DNA from: Methanobrevibacter sp. YE315
GTDB taxonomy: Archaea; Methanobacteriota; Methanobacteria; Methanobacteriales; Methanobacteriaceae
NCBI RefSeq assembly: GCF_001548675.1
Contig: NZ_CP010834.1
Span: 1,151,501-1,215,500 of the forward strand
Length of the DNA stretch: 64,000 nucleotides
Reading direction: 5' to 3'
Below are positions 52,177-61,321 of the stretch, piece by piece. Positions within the stretch are counted from its first letter, which is position 1; every line of letters starts with the position of its first letter. Made by a program: the position numbers and the translations under genes. Under the pieces are notes generated by a model. It did no database searches, was not told where the DNA came from, and was given only the letters and a program-made list of their open reading frames with translations.

Positions 52177-52566
52177 TTAATGTGTCAATCTATCAATGGC
52201 CCATCCTAGAGCATATCCGATAATATATGTTGGAACTGCAAAAATCAAGCCGAAAATAATTGAAGACAAGAGTATTAGGATAATGCTTCCTTGACTCCAG
52301 ACAATACCCACCTCGACAAAAAACATTATGACGAATACGGCAATGCTTATTGATTTTGCCTTGGCAAACCTTAACTCGCCAGTGTATTTGTCAGTTTTAT
52401 AGAATAATTTGGAAATGATTGAATCCCTATTCTGATTTGCAACTACCTTAACATCCCCATTTGGCTTATTTTCAATTGGAGGCAATGAGCTGAATTCAAA
52501 ACCGCAATTTTTGCAAAACCTTGCCTCATCCAGATTTTCACAACCACATTCACGACAGAACTTCAT
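52177..52566 (-). CDS. Zinc-ribbon membrane protein
   Basis: A 129-residue protein with a zinc ribbon at the start (CRECGCENLDEARFCKNCGF) and two membrane segments after a basic linker. Related in layout to the zinc-ribbon protein of the TelA cluster. ATG at 52566 is used; a GTG three codons upstream is possible. Function unknown. Confidence 0.75.
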   Translation of the reverse strand: MKFCRECGCENLDEARFCKNCGFEFSSLPPIENKPNGDVKVVANQNRDSIISKLFYKTDKYTGELRFAKAKSISIAVFVIMFFVEVGIVWSQGSIILILLSSIIFGLIFAVPTYIIGYALGWAIDRLTH

Positions 52567-52675
52567 AAGAATCACATTTTAAAATATTATATTAGTTAAT
52601 ATGTATCTCATTAATTAAACATTTTATACTAAGAGAATTAAATATTATAACAGTATTATAAGGTGGTTTAACTAT

Positions 52676-53473
52676 ATGCAAAAAATTGTAAATGCACATT
52701 GTCACATTTATCCTGATAAAATCGCAGATAAGGCTGTTGTTGGAATTAAAGACTTTTATGATTTGGACATGTCATTGAACGGCAAACTGGATGACTTGAT
52801 AAGGGACGGCAGCGAAGTTGGAGTAACACATTACCTAGTCCACTCAGTTGCAACAACCCCTAAGCAGGTCAAATCAATAAACGAATTCATTGCCGAAGCA
52901 GTCAATGCACACCCGGATTTGTTCACAGGATTCGGGACTCTCCACCCGGACAGTGATGACATCGAAGGCGATTTTGACTATCTGATTGAACTTGGCCTTA
53001 AAGGAGTTAAACTGCATCCTGATTTTCAGCAGTTCCCGATGAACGGTGAACGCGCATTCAGGATTGGTGAAGTTGTAAGCAAGGGAAAAGTACCTATGCT
53101 TGTTCACTGCGGCGATTTCAGATACAATTATTCAAATCCGGAACAGATTGGGCCATTTTTAGAGAAATTCCCTGACATTACATTTATCGGAGCTCATTTT
53201 GCAGGATGGAGCATGTGGGAAGAGGCAACAAGACAATTGTCTGGATTTAAAAACCTTTATGTTGACATAAGCTCCAGCCTATATGCACTAACACCTGAAA
53301 CAGCGCTGGATTTGATTCATGCATATGGTGCCGATAGAGTATTGTGGGGTACAGACTATCCGATGTGGGAGTCTGTCAGTGAAATGGAATACTTCAATAA
53401 AATTGACTTGACAGAAAGGGAACGCTCCCAAATACTTTATGAGAATGCCGCAAAACTATTAAAATTAGAATAA
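52676..53473 (+). CDS. Metal-dependent amidohydrolase (amidohydrolase 2 family)
   Basis: A 265-residue TIM-barrel hydrolase. Metal ligands are visible in order: NAHCHIYPD (HxH), VKLHPDFQ, MLVHCGDF, FIGAHFAG and LWGTDYPMWE. This matches the amidohydrolase 2/ACMSD-related group, which cleaves or decarboxylates cyclic carboxylic acids. Substrate unknown. Single gene with a promoter ending in a GGTGG ribosome binding site. Confidence 0.88.
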   Translation: MQKIVNAHCHIYPDKIADKAVVGIKDFYDLDMSLNGKLDDLIRDGSEVGVTHYLVHSVATTPKQVKSINEFIAEAVNAHPDLFTGFGTLHPDSDDIEGDFDYLIELGLKGVKLHPDFQQFPMNGERAFRIGEVVSKGKVPMLVHCGDFRYNYSNPEQIGPFLEKFPDITFIGAHFAGWSMWEEATRQLSGFKNLYVDISSSLYALTPETALDLIHAYGADRVLWGTDYPMWESVSEMEYFNKIDLTERERSQILYENAAKLLKLE

Positions 53474-53565
53474 ATATTGACACTGCAATCCAAAATCTGA
53501 AAAGTGATGATTGGCTTTTAATATGTAGTTTTTATCTCCTTTTTGCATATATTTCAAAAAAAAAC

Positions 53566-53985
53566 TCATTTTTCACTAAAAGCCTCAACAGCAGGAGGTG
53601 TCAATAACTTTTCAGAAATCATTTCCTCAATTTCATCTAAACTGAACCAGCCATAGTCATCATGCTCTTCACTGATTGTTACTTCATCACTATCGCAAGT
53701 CACTTTCATAATCAGCTGAATTGATTTGACCTCTTCAGAGGTTTTGCAGGCAGTATAATCCCTTCTAACCACATGCGAAAGTGAAACCACATCAACTTCA
53801 AGGCCGGTTTCCTCAAGATATTCCCTTTTTAAAGCTTCATCGAAAAATTCGCATTTCTTAACTTTACCACCTGGAATTTCCCATCTTCCTGCATCATGAG
53901 CAGAATGAGGTCTGATTTTTAAAAGCAGAATCTTACCGTTAAATTCACAGATTCCTCTAACTGTCAATCCCCATAATGTAGACAT
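53566..53985 (-). CDS. NUDIX hydrolase
   Basis: A 139-residue protein with the NUDIX box GRWEIPGGKVKKCEFFDEAL then KREYLEETGLEVD, matching GX5EX7REUXEEXGU. It hydrolyses nucleoside diphosphate-linked compounds, probably a housecleaning enzyme. The ATG at 53985 follows AGGTGTTTTAT. Possibly the last gene of the GGGtGRT operon direction, but separate by 40 bp on the same strand. Confidence 0.9.
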   Translation of the reverse strand: MSTLWGLTVRGICEFNGKILLLKIRPHSAHDAGRWEIPGGKVKKCEFFDEALKREYLEETGLEVDVVSLSHVVRRDYTACKTSEEVKSIQLIMKVTCDSDEVTISEEHDDYGWFSLDEIEEMISEKLLTPPAVEAFSEK

Positions 53986-54026
53986 ATAAAACACCTAAAA
54001 AAAATAAGTTAAAGGGAATGAATCCC

Positions 54027-55028
54027 CTATTCTTTCATTGCCTTTTCAACGGCCACTGCAACTGCTACAGATGCTCCGACCATTGGGTTGTTTCCCATAC
54101 CGATCAGTCCCATCATTTCCACGTGAGCTGGAACTGATGATGAACCTGCAAATTGAGCGTCGGAGTGCATTCTTCCCAAAGTATCTGTCATACCATAGGA
54201 TGCAGGTCCTGCTGCCATGTTGTCAGGATGTAAAGTCCTTCCGGTTCCACCGCCTGAAGCAACTGAGAAGTACTTTTTGCCTTGTAGGATACATTCCTTT
54301 TTGTATGTTCCGGCTACCGGGTGTTGGAAACGTGTTGGGTTTGTTGAGTTTCCAGTAATTGATACGTCAACGCCTTCCAAATGCATGATTGCAACACCTT
54401 CACGCACATCATCGGCACCGTAGCATCTTACCTTTGCCCTTTCACCGTCGGAATATGCCTTTTCCTTGACTACTTTAACTTCCCCTGTAAAGTAATCGAA
54501 CTCAGTTTCAACATGGGTGAATCCGTTGATTCTTGAAATAATCAATGCGGCATCCTTTCCAAGGCCGTTTAAGATTACCCTTAACGGTTTTTCACGCACT
54601 TCATTTGCAGAATTTGCAATTCCTATTGCTCCTTCAGCTGCTGCAAAACTTTCATGTCCTGCTAGAAATGCGAAACATTCGCTTTCATCGCTTAAAAGCA
54701 TTGATGCCAAATTTCCATGACCTAATCCCACTTGCCTGTCATCAGCTACACTACCAGGAATGCAGAATGCCTGGAGACCTTCACCAATAGCTTTAGCGGC
54801 ATCGGATGCCTTAACACATCCCTGCTTGATTGCTATTGCAGCTCCAAGAGTGTATGCCCAGCATGCATTTTCAAAACATATTGGCTGAACACCTTTGACA
54901 ATTTCATACGGATCAAATCCTTTGTCAAGGCAAATCTGTTTTGCTTCTTCAAGGTCTTTGATTCCATATTTTTCAAGCACTGGAGTGATTTGGTCTATTC
55001 TTCTTTCATAACTTTCAAATAAGCTCAT
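54027..55028 (-). CDS. GGGtGRT protein
   Basis: A 333-residue protein of the GGGtGRT family, named for the motif here seen as SVASGGGTGRTLHPDN. It contains Cys-bearing segments (PICFENACWAYTLGAA, VKASDAAKAIGEGLQAFCIPG). These proteins always follow the NifU-like gene found directly upstream here, and are thought to work with it in metal-cluster handling; the reaction is unknown. ATG at 55028 after GGAGTG; one or two codons upstream are in frame. Confidence 0.88.
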   Translation of the reverse strand: MSLFESYERRIDQITPVLEKYGIKDLEEAKQICLDKGFDPYEIVKGVQPICFENACWAYTLGAAIAIKQGCVKASDAAKAIGEGLQAFCIPGSVADDRQVGLGHGNLASMLLSDESECFAFLAGHESFAAAEGAIGIANSANEVREKPLRVILNGLGKDAALIISRINGFTHVETEFDYFTGEVKVVKEKAYSDGERAKVRCYGADDVREGVAIMHLEGVDVSITGNSTNPTRFQHPVAGTYKKECILQGKKYFSVASGGGTGRTLHPDNMAAGPASYGMTDTLGRMHSDAQFAGSSSVPAHVEMMGLIGMGNNPMVGASVAVAVAVEKAMKE

Positions 55029-55029
55029 A

Positions 55030-55722
55030 TTATTCACTCCTTGGATCTATTTTTTTGACTGCATCGTCGAATCTTCCATATTGACCTCTTGCCTTTTCAA
55101 TGGCTTCCAACGGGTCAACACCATCTTTTATTGCATCCAGCATGACACCGAGGTTAATGTATTTGTAACCTATAATCTCATTATCGCTGTCAAGCCCGAT
55201 TTCGGTAATGTAGCCTTCAGTTAACTCGAGATACCTTGGACCTTTTTCTTTTGTTGAATAAATTGTTCCAATTTGGCTTCTGTGACCTTTTCCCAAATCT
55301 TCAAGCCCAGCACCGATTTGAAGGCCCCCTTCTGAAAATGCAGATTGGGTTCTTCCATAAACGATTTGTAAGAATAATTCGCGCATTGCTGTGTTGATGG
55401 CATCACAGACCAGATCTGTGTTCAACGCTTCGAGGATTGTCTTTCCAACCAATATCTCACCTGCCATTGCAGCTGAGTGGGTCATACCGGAACATCCTAA
55501 TGTTTCAACCAATGCCTCTTCAATAATACCTTCCTTAACATTCAATGTTAATTTGCAGCATCCTTGTTGCGGTGCACACCAGCCAATACCATGAGTAAAG
55601 CCGGAAATGTCTCCAATCTGTTTTGCTTTAACCCACTTTCCCTCTTCAGGAATTGGTGCAGGATCGTGATTTGCACCTTTGCGAACAAGACACATATTTT
55701 CAATTTCTGTTGAATATATCAT
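55030..55722 (-). CDS. NifU-like iron-sulfur scaffold protein, partner of GGGtGRT
   Basis: A 230-residue protein related to IscU/NifU N-terminal domains. Cysteines lie in HGIGWCAPQQGCCKLTLNVK, LVETLGCSGMTHSA and further on; the LGC-G motif is the scaffold signature. It is the usual upstream neighbour of the GGGtGRT gene, whose start overlaps its end region. Its role may be to supply iron-sulfur clusters to its partner. A 336-bp AT-rich region lies upstream with the promoter. Confidence 0.85.
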   Translation of the reverse strand: MIYSTEIENMCLVRKGANHDPAPIPEEGKWVKAKQIGDISGFTHGIGWCAPQQGCCKLTLNVKEGIIEEALVETLGCSGMTHSAAMAGEILVGKTILEALNTDLVCDAINTAMRELFLQIVYGRTQSAFSEGGLQIGAGLEDLGKGHRSQIGTIYSTKEKGPRYLELTEGYITEIGLDSDNEIIGYKYINLGVMLDAIKDGVDPLEAIEKARGQYGRFDDAVKKIDPRSE

Positions 55723-56058
55723 CTTTTTTCTCCAAAATTTTTACTGATTTTATATATTTATTTTTTAATTAATGTATTTTTGGAAAACTTTTTGATTGAT
55801 TGGCATCAATATTTCGATTAAAAAATAATATTAGTGGTTTAAATCATAATTAAACACTTAAAAACTATTTTATTTAAACAAAAATTTGTTAAATATAATT
55901 TTTGTAGGTTTCGGACTTCAAAATTAAAATATATCAGATGATTATAACTTATTCCATCAGAAACTCTTTTTAAAATTTCTGAACTTTCTTGAAAACTATC
56001 GTTATATAGGATAAACATTAAGTATTAAAAAAATCATATCAAAAATTAGGTGAATAAT
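55723..56058. other. AT-rich divergent intergenic region
   Basis: Contains a leftward TATA-like region near 55755-55765 for the NifU-like gene and a rightward ATATAGG/TTATATAGG region near 56002-56010 for the monooxygenase gene. No ORF or structured repeat is seen. Confidence 0.45.
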
Positions 56059-56355
56059 ATGGATTTCATTTTAGTATTAGCGAAAATTCAACCTAAAGAA
56101 GGATGTCAAGACAGTATCATAGAACTTGCCGATGAGTTAGTATATGAAACTTTACAAGAAGAAGGCAACATTGAATATCAATTGCTACAGTCTTGTGAAA
56201 ATGACACATTAACTTTTGTTGAAAAATGGGAAAGTCCTGAAGCACTCAAAAGACATATGGGTTCACCACACTTCCTGAACTTTGGAGAAGAAAGTGGAGA
56301 ATTTGTTGAAAATATGGATATCCAAGTTATTGGTGCTAAAGAAATCAAATTTTAA
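56059..56355 (+). CDS. YgiN/ABM-family small monooxygenase-like protein
   Basis: A 98-residue protein of the antibiotic-biosynthesis-monooxygenase fold: FILVLAKIQPKEGCQD, then EGNIEYQLLQSCENDTLTFVEKWESPEALKRHMGSPHF, the typical ABM core with the conserved His and E-x-W. These proteins oxidise quinols or modify small molecules, or act as sensors. The ATG at 56059 follows AGGTGAATAAT. Confidence 0.88.
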   Translation: MDFILVLAKIQPKEGCQDSIIELADELVYETLQEEGNIEYQLLQSCENDTLTFVEKWESPEALKRHMGSPHFLNFGEESGEFVENMDIQVIGAKEIKF

Positions 56356-56541
56356 CTATTGATGTAGATTACCTACATTAAAAACTCTACTTTTTTTATT
56401 TATTTTTATTAATTTAGAAAATCAATGAATTAAAACAGCTATTTTTAATCTAATTGTAAATATTATTGAGCCTTCTCTTAATATAAAGTGGTGAAATGTT
56501 TTAAGAAAAAATTATTTAACATGAGCTTTATAACTATAATC

Positions 56542-57324
56542 ATGAAGATATTCATCAATACTGACAACAACAATCCTGATTCCCTAAAAACAAAGGAAAA
56601 ACTAATTAAGATTTCAGAGGAACTCAAAATAGAAATTACAGATGATATTTATGAATGCAACCTGATAATTTCCATTGGAGGAGACGGAACATTTCTCAAA
56701 TCCGCCAGACTATCCTGCGAAAAACCTATAATCGGAATACATACCGGAACTTTAGGCTATTTGACTGAAATCAATCCTGAAAATATTAAAAAAGCATTGA
56801 CTGAAATTTTAAACGATGATTACCATATAGAAGAAAGGATGATGCTTGAGGGTGAAATAATCAGGAAAAACGGTGAAATCGAAAAGATTCCTCAAGCCCT
56901 AAACGAAGTTGGAATATCAAAAAATACATTTGGAGTCGTGAGATTTGATGCAATTGTTGACGGAAAGCTCATCAATTCCTATACTGCCGATGGGATTTTG
57001 GTCTGCACACCAACCGGCTCAACAGCATACAACCTATCATGCGGAGGCCCAATCGTAGATCCGACAGCAAAAATCCTAACATTAACACCAATAGCCCCGC
57101 ATACCGTAATCAACAGAAGCATCATATTGTCAGATGACTCAACAGTTGAGATTGAAATAACTGAACTTAGGGAAAACACCGCAAGCTTTGTTTTATATGA
57201 TGGACACCCAATTGAGGTGTTCAATGGGGATGTAATCAAAATCAGAAAGTCAGATAAGCTTACAAAAATAATCAAACTTGAAGACAGAAGCTTCATCGAT
57301 ACAATACGCGAGAAAATCAATTGA
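56542..57324 (+). CDS. nadK: NAD kinase
   Basis: A 260-residue kinase making NADP from NAD and ATP. The signature IISIGGDGTFLKSAR is present, with the second motif DGILVCTPTGSTAYNLSCGGP and NEVGI. The ATG at 56542 (MKIFINTDNNN) is preferred by comparison with the family; starts at 56488 and 56521 are in frame and one of them could be used because the TATA box lies only 40-60 bp upstream. Confidence 0.92.
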   Translation: MKIFINTDNNNPDSLKTKEKLIKISEELKIEITDDIYECNLIISIGGDGTFLKSARLSCEKPIIGIHTGTLGYLTEINPENIKKALTEILNDDYHIEERMMLEGEIIRKNGEIEKIPQALNEVGISKNTFGVVRFDAIVDGKLINSYTADGILVCTPTGSTAYNLSCGGPIVDPTAKILTLTPIAPHTVINRSIILSDDSTVEIEITELRENTASFVLYDGHPIEVFNGDVIKIRKSDKLTKIIKLEDRSFIDTIREKIN

Positions 57325-57365
57325 ATATTTAGATTAAACAAACTTAAAACAAATAATATTTACAA

Positions 57366-57608
57366 TCAGTTGACTGTAATGCAATCATTAGGACAAATCG
57401 CCATGCATACCTTGCAGCTTTTACAGACTTGTGGATCGCGGACCATTGACACGTCATCTACAATTATCAAGACATTGTTTGGACAGGCAATACTGCATTT
57501 CTCACATCCGCCACACTCTTCAGTGTTAATGTCGATGTGGCTATCAGCGATTTCCTCCTCTTTTTTATTTTTATTCTTATTTCTTTTGAACAATGAACCA
57601 AGACCCAT
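57366..57608 (-). CDS. Ferredoxin with two 4Fe-4S clusters
   Basis: An 80-residue protein with a basic N-terminal stretch (FKRNKNKNKKEEE) and two cluster motifs: CGGCEKCSIACPN and CKSCKVCMAICPND. This is the bacterial-type 2[4Fe-4S] layout. The basic tail is unusual. It may be the electron donor for the flavoprotein encoded upstream on the same strand. Confidence 0.9.
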   Translation of the reverse strand: MGLGSLFKRNKNKNKKEEEIADSHIDINTEECGGCEKCSIACPNNVLIIVDDVSMVRDPQVCKSCKVCMAICPNDCITVN

Positions 57609-57641
57609 TTACAAGTCTCCAAAAAATAGAAAAAAGTAGGT

Positions 57642-58184
57642 TTAGAATTTTAAACCTAACTCATAAGCTTCTTTTAATTTGTCTTCCTGTTCTTCTGCCA
57701 CAATTCCGGCAGGACCTGCACTACCAGCATCCACATGACCAATCACTTCATATCCCATGAAAGTGAAAGGTGAGAATTTTGTCATTTCAATATAACCTTC
57801 ATAGGTTCCTTCCGGCTGGTTTTCGGTAAATATCAATGCGGCTTTTCCAGATAAACTTTTATCAGGGTTTTGTCCAATACTATAGAACCTATCAATCATC
57901 AGTTTTCCTTGTGCTGACATTTGTCCATAGTATATAGGTGTTGCAAATATTACGCCGTCGGCAGCTACAAGTTCATCCAAGATTTTGTTTCCATCATCCG
58001 CACGAACGCATTCAGGGTTTTCAGCACAGTACATGCATGCTTTGCATGGAGCAATCTCTTCGTTTTCCAAGTAGAACTTTACAACTTCTCCGCCGTTTTC
58101 CTCAATACCTTTAATCATTTCATCCATCAATACATCACAATTTCCGCCTTTGCGCGGACTTGCTTGAAGTGCTACAATTTTCAT
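57642..58184 (-). CDS. Flavodoxin-fold FMN reductase
   Basis: A 180-residue protein beginning KIVALQASPRKGGNCDVLMDEMIKG, the FMN loop. APCKACMYCAENPECVRADD contains four Cys and probably binds an iron-sulfur cluster, as in the archaeal iron-sulfur flavoprotein family. VAADGVIFATPIYYGQMSAQGK completes the FMN site. It lies 33 bp upstream of the ferredoxin gene on the same strand, suggesting a small redox operon. Confidence 0.88.
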   Translation of the reverse strand: MKIVALQASPRKGGNCDVLMDEMIKGIEENGGEVVKFYLENEEIAPCKACMYCAENPECVRADDGNKILDELVAADGVIFATPIYYGQMSAQGKLMIDRFYSIGQNPDKSLSGKAALIFTENQPEGTYEGYIEMTKFSPFTFMGYEVIGHVDAGSAGPAGIVAEEQEDKLKEAYELGLKF

Positions 58185-58211
58185 TTAACTACTCTCCTAA
58201 TATTTATATGA

Positions 58212-58712
58212 CTAATCAGATGAAGTGACATTTAATGAATCAATGATTCCTTTACAAGTGTTTATAAAGTAGTCGCTGTTTTCATAAGGAATATCGGCTC
58301 CACTGATTAAATAATTTTTACCATTTTTATTAAAGTAAATGTCTGCATTGTATGAATAAACATCCTCATTGTACAAAAAGTAAGTTGTTACACCATTTTG
58401 ATCTATGGTCTGGTTTGATGTGTATCCTACATTTGCAACTGCATTGTAGACAATGTCTTCAATATTTTGCGAATCATCTATTTCACTTATATTTATGACA
58501 ATTCCGTTTTTTTCATCTGCCAAGCTTACCATAGTGTCATTTACTTTAGTGTCTGTAAAATTGCTTATCTTTACAAAACTGCTTTCGCCTATTGCAAGAA
58601 GAGTGTCATTTGTAACTTCCTCTGTATGTTGAGAATGGAAAGCATTAGAACCTAAATTAACTCCAACATAAATTACTATCAAAATAATTAGTAATGCATA
58701 TAATTTTTTCAT
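58212..58712 (-). CDS. Small membrane-anchored protein of unknown function
   Basis: A 166-residue protein with an N-terminal membrane segment (YALLIILIVIYVGVNLG) followed by an extracytoplasmic domain with no recognised family. It resembles other anchored small proteins in this window. The ATG at 58712 is chosen because AGGTGAATATA precedes it; an upstream frame would add an implausible 29 residues. Confidence 0.7.
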   Translation of the reverse strand: MKKLYALLIILIVIYVGVNLGSNAFHSQHTEEVTNDTLLAIGESSFVKISNFTDTKVNDTMVSLADEKNGIVINISEIDDSQNIEDIVYNAVANVGYTSNQTIDQNGVTTYFLYNEDVYSYNADIYFNKNGKNYLISGADIPYENSDYFINTCKGIIDSLNVTSSD

Positions 58713-58780
58713 TATATATTCACCTATTATATTATTATTTAACTTAAAGTATTTAAAATTGATTAGATAAATGAATAAAT

Positions 58781-59488
58781 ATGAAATTATCAAAATCAAA
58801 AGTCAACACATATCTTAAATGCCCTCTTGAATTTAAATTTCAATATATTGATGAAATTGAAGTTCCAGAAAACAAATATATGGCATTGGGTAGTGATGTT
58901 CATTTAATCGCTGAAAAGTTCGCCGATAAATTCGGAGATGACTTGGAAGGCGTCAATATTGAAAATGAACTTTTAAAAATAGTTCATGAGGAGGATATAG
59001 GATATGATGTGGCTGAACATGTTGATAATTTAAGCTCTTTTTTTAAGGAAGTCTTTGTTGAAAACGACTACAAACTGTTTTGCCAGGAAGAGTATCTGTT
59101 GGATGAGGAAAACAGGTTTTCAGGAATATGCGACATTATTCTGGAGGATGAAAATGGCGAACTGGTTGTCATTGACTATAAAACTTCAAAATCAAGTTCC
59201 TTTTCCAAATATCGCCTGGAGCTATGCTATTACAAACTGCTTGTCGAAAATGTGTTTGGAAAAAGCGTTTCTAAGGTTGGGGTGTTCTTTACCAAAAATG
59301 GCCGTTTGAGATTGCTGGATGTTTGTGATGAAGAAAACAAGCGAAAATATTTGTGCAAAAGTGAAATCAATGAAGCTGTCGATACTCTCCATCATGTGAG
59401 AAACGAAATAAACAATGAGAATTTTCCCGCAAACAGACAGTTCTTATGCAGGTATTGTACATATAAAGAAATATGTGATGAATATTAA
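58781..59488 (+). CDS. PD-(D/E)XK nuclease, Cas4/RecB-like
   Basis: A 235-residue protein. SKSKVNTYLKCPLEFKFQY (first Cys), GICDIILEDENGELVVIDYKTSK (D, then D-Y-K of the PD-(D/E)XK core) and a C-terminal CRYCTYKEIC (three Cys) form the pattern of a RecB-type nuclease with a 4Fe-4S cluster, as in Cas4 and AddB. It lies 57 kb from cas1-cas2 and starts in the upstream part of a divergent gene, so a link with adaptation is only possible, not shown. Confidence 0.8.
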   Translation: MKLSKSKVNTYLKCPLEFKFQYIDEIEVPENKYMALGSDVHLIAEKFADKFGDDLEGVNIENELLKIVHEEDIGYDVAEHVDNLSSFFKEVFVENDYKLFCQEEYLLDEENRFSGICDIILEDENGELVVIDYKTSKSSSFSKYRLELCYYKLLVENVFGKSVSKVGVFFTKNGRLRLLDVCDEENKRKYLCKSEINEAVDTLHHVRNEINNENFPANRQFLCRYCTYKEICDEY

Positions 59489-59502
59489 AAATTGAAAAAA
59501 AG

Positions 59503-59523
59503 AGGAGTTTTTGAAAAACTCCT
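59503..59523. terminator. Terminator between nuclease and adhesin genes
   Basis: AGGAGTTTTT and AAAAACTCCT form a 10-bp stem around one base. It separates two convergent genes; on the minus strand a TTTTTTTTC tract lies before it and another T-run after. Confidence 0.7.
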
Positions 59524-59538
59524 AAAAGTGTTTCAATT

Positions 59539-61137
59539 TTATTTTTTCCTTTTAGTTCTTATGCCCAAGAGCGCCAAAGCCATCAACAATGCCAATATAG
59601 GATTTGCTGTTTCATGAAGAGTCAAAGCACTTCCCACAGGAGGTTTGGAATCCTCTGCTTGTGAAGTTGCATTTTGCTCTTTCCCGTCGGCTATTTCAAT
59701 TGTGGAAGTGTTTGCTGAAGAAGTGTGATTTGAATCAGTTAAAGCAGTCAAGTTAACTACGTATTTGCCGGCTGGCAAACTTGGAGGGACAATATCCTCT
59801 CCAGGTCGAATAGCACCATCATCTACAACATTTCCATCCCCATCGATAATTTCATATGTTATTTCTGTAGCATTTTCACTGGTAACATGAACAACAATAG
59901 AATCACCGACATTTACTGAAATATCCTCTGCCTGAACAGTGGAAGGAGCAGGATTCACAGTAATGGTGGAAGTGGCGGTTGAAAGAGTATGATTGCCATC
60001 AACAACACTGGTCCAATTAACTGTATACTTTCCAGCGGCCAACCAATCAACTGCAATAGACCCATTAGGACCAACAGTATCACCAAATATCAAATTATTC
60101 TTATCATCAAAGATGGCATAGGTAATGCCAGTAGCATTAGTACTGTTATAATCAATAATTATGTCATCACCGTAAGTCACTGTAACGTTTTCGCCCCTAA
60201 CAAGTGATGCTCCAGGATTAACGGTTACATCAGTCCTGTCGGATTTGCCGGTTGAATTTTCACGGCAAGTTACTGTCGCTTCATTTGTGAAGTTTCCGAC
60301 AGCTATGGTTGTGACATTGAATGTAATGGTTTTGCTTGCCATACTTGCAATATCACCGATATTCCAAACCAGTTCATTTTCAAAAACAATGCATGGAACG
60401 CTTGTGCTTGCACCATCAAATCTGAATGTGCTGTCCAATGCATCGGTGATGCTGACATCAGTGACATTGATTGGGCCATTGTTGGTTATTGTAATCGTGA
60501 ATGTAACGTTTTCACCAACAGTCACATTGGATCCTGCACTTTTGACAATTGTCAGGTTAGTAGGAACGATTTGGCCTTTGAATGTATCCACAACATAGGT
60601 ATCGATTTCATTGCAAAGAGCATATGCATAATTTGTATAATTAAAGATTTCTGATGATCTTCCAATGATTGTAAATGTAACGGATTCTCCGGCAGGTATG
60701 CAGTTGATAATCCATTCATTCCATAATGTATCATAGCCTTCAGTAGCATTGACAAATTCGAATACGGAAGGCAATCCATCTTTAACACCTACATCAGTTG
60801 CATCCACTATGCTTGTATTGTTCACTATTATGGTAAATTCAACCAAGGTATTGTTTCCAACAACTGTAACGTTAGCTGTTTTTTTGATTTTTAATATGGG
60901 CGGAACAACTTCAACTGTGTCGCCGGCAGGAGAATAGTTCCCTTCAGAATAAACAGAAGATTCAGAATGATTATTACCAAAATATGAATTAATTATACTA
61001 TTACTTACACCACTGGTAGCATCTTCATCAGTTGCAGTGAGATTGCATGAAGCGTCATCTGTTTCTGTTGCGCTTACTGCACTTAGGCTTAAAAAAATCA
61101 TTATCGCCAATATAATAATTAACTTTTTGCTTTTCGT
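59539..61137 (-). CDS. Adhesin-like protein with DUF11 and Ig-like domains, ACG start
   Basis: A 532-residue secreted protein. The frame to the left of the first ATG/TTG continues as an ACG at 61135-61137 that would give TKSKKLIIILAIMIFLSLSAVSA, an excellent signal peptide, with GGGAG 8 nt upstream. Starting at TTG 61110 would lose the basic part of the signal. About residues 80-330 are two DUF11-type repeats (NGPINVTDVSITDALDSTF), about 330-500 are Ig-like domains (GKYTVNWTSVVDGNHTLSTA), and the C-terminus is a membrane anchor with RTKRKK. A surface protein. Confidence 0.8.
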   Translation of the reverse strand, partial: TKSKKLIIILAIMIFLSLSAVSATETDDASCNLTATDEDATSGVSNSIINSYFGNNHSESSVYSEGNYSPAGDTVEVVPPILKIKKTANVTVVGNNTLVEFTIIVNNTSIVDATDVGVKDGLPSVFEFVNATEGYDTLWNEWIINCIPAGESVTFTIIGRSSEIFNYTNYAYALCNEIDTYVVDTFKGQIVPTNLTIVKSAGSNVTVGENVTFTITITNNGPINVTDVSITDALDSTFRFDGASTSVPCIVFENELVWNIGDIASMASKTITFNVTTIAVGNFTNEATVTCRENSTGKSDRTDVTVNPGASLVRGENVTVTYGDDIIIDYNSTNATGITYAIFDDKNNLIFGDTVGPNGSIAVDWLAAGKYTVNWTSVVDGNHTLSTATSTITVNPAPSTVQAEDISVNVGDSIVVHVTSENATEITYEIIDGDGNVVDDGAIRPGEDIVPPSLPAGKYVVNLTALTDSNHTSSANTSTIEIADGKEQNATSQAEDSKPPVGSALTLHETANPILALLMALALLGIRTKRKK

Positions 61138-61307
61138 TTTCTCAGCTCCCTTTATGTTGTTAGTTAGCCAAGTAAAGTAAAGATTTACCTATTTCTATTT
61201 ATCCTTTGAAAAATATTTAAATATTGTTATTAACAATGAAAAAAGGGAAAATTGAGCAATAATTTCAAAAAAAAAGTAAAAAAATGTTTAAAAAAATAGA
61301 TTGAAGC

Positions 61308-61321
61308 GAGGACTATGCCTC
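61308..61321 (-). terminator. Short terminator of the NhaC gene
   Basis: GAGG and CCTC around ACTATG, overlapping the stop codon; on the minus strand a TATTTTTTTAAAC tract follows about 10 bp later. Confidence 0.45.

Noticed and set aside
54001-54031. GGGGATTCATTCCC hairpin as a regulatory site
   Set aside because: Probably only the terminator of the GGGtGRT gene; the stem is short.
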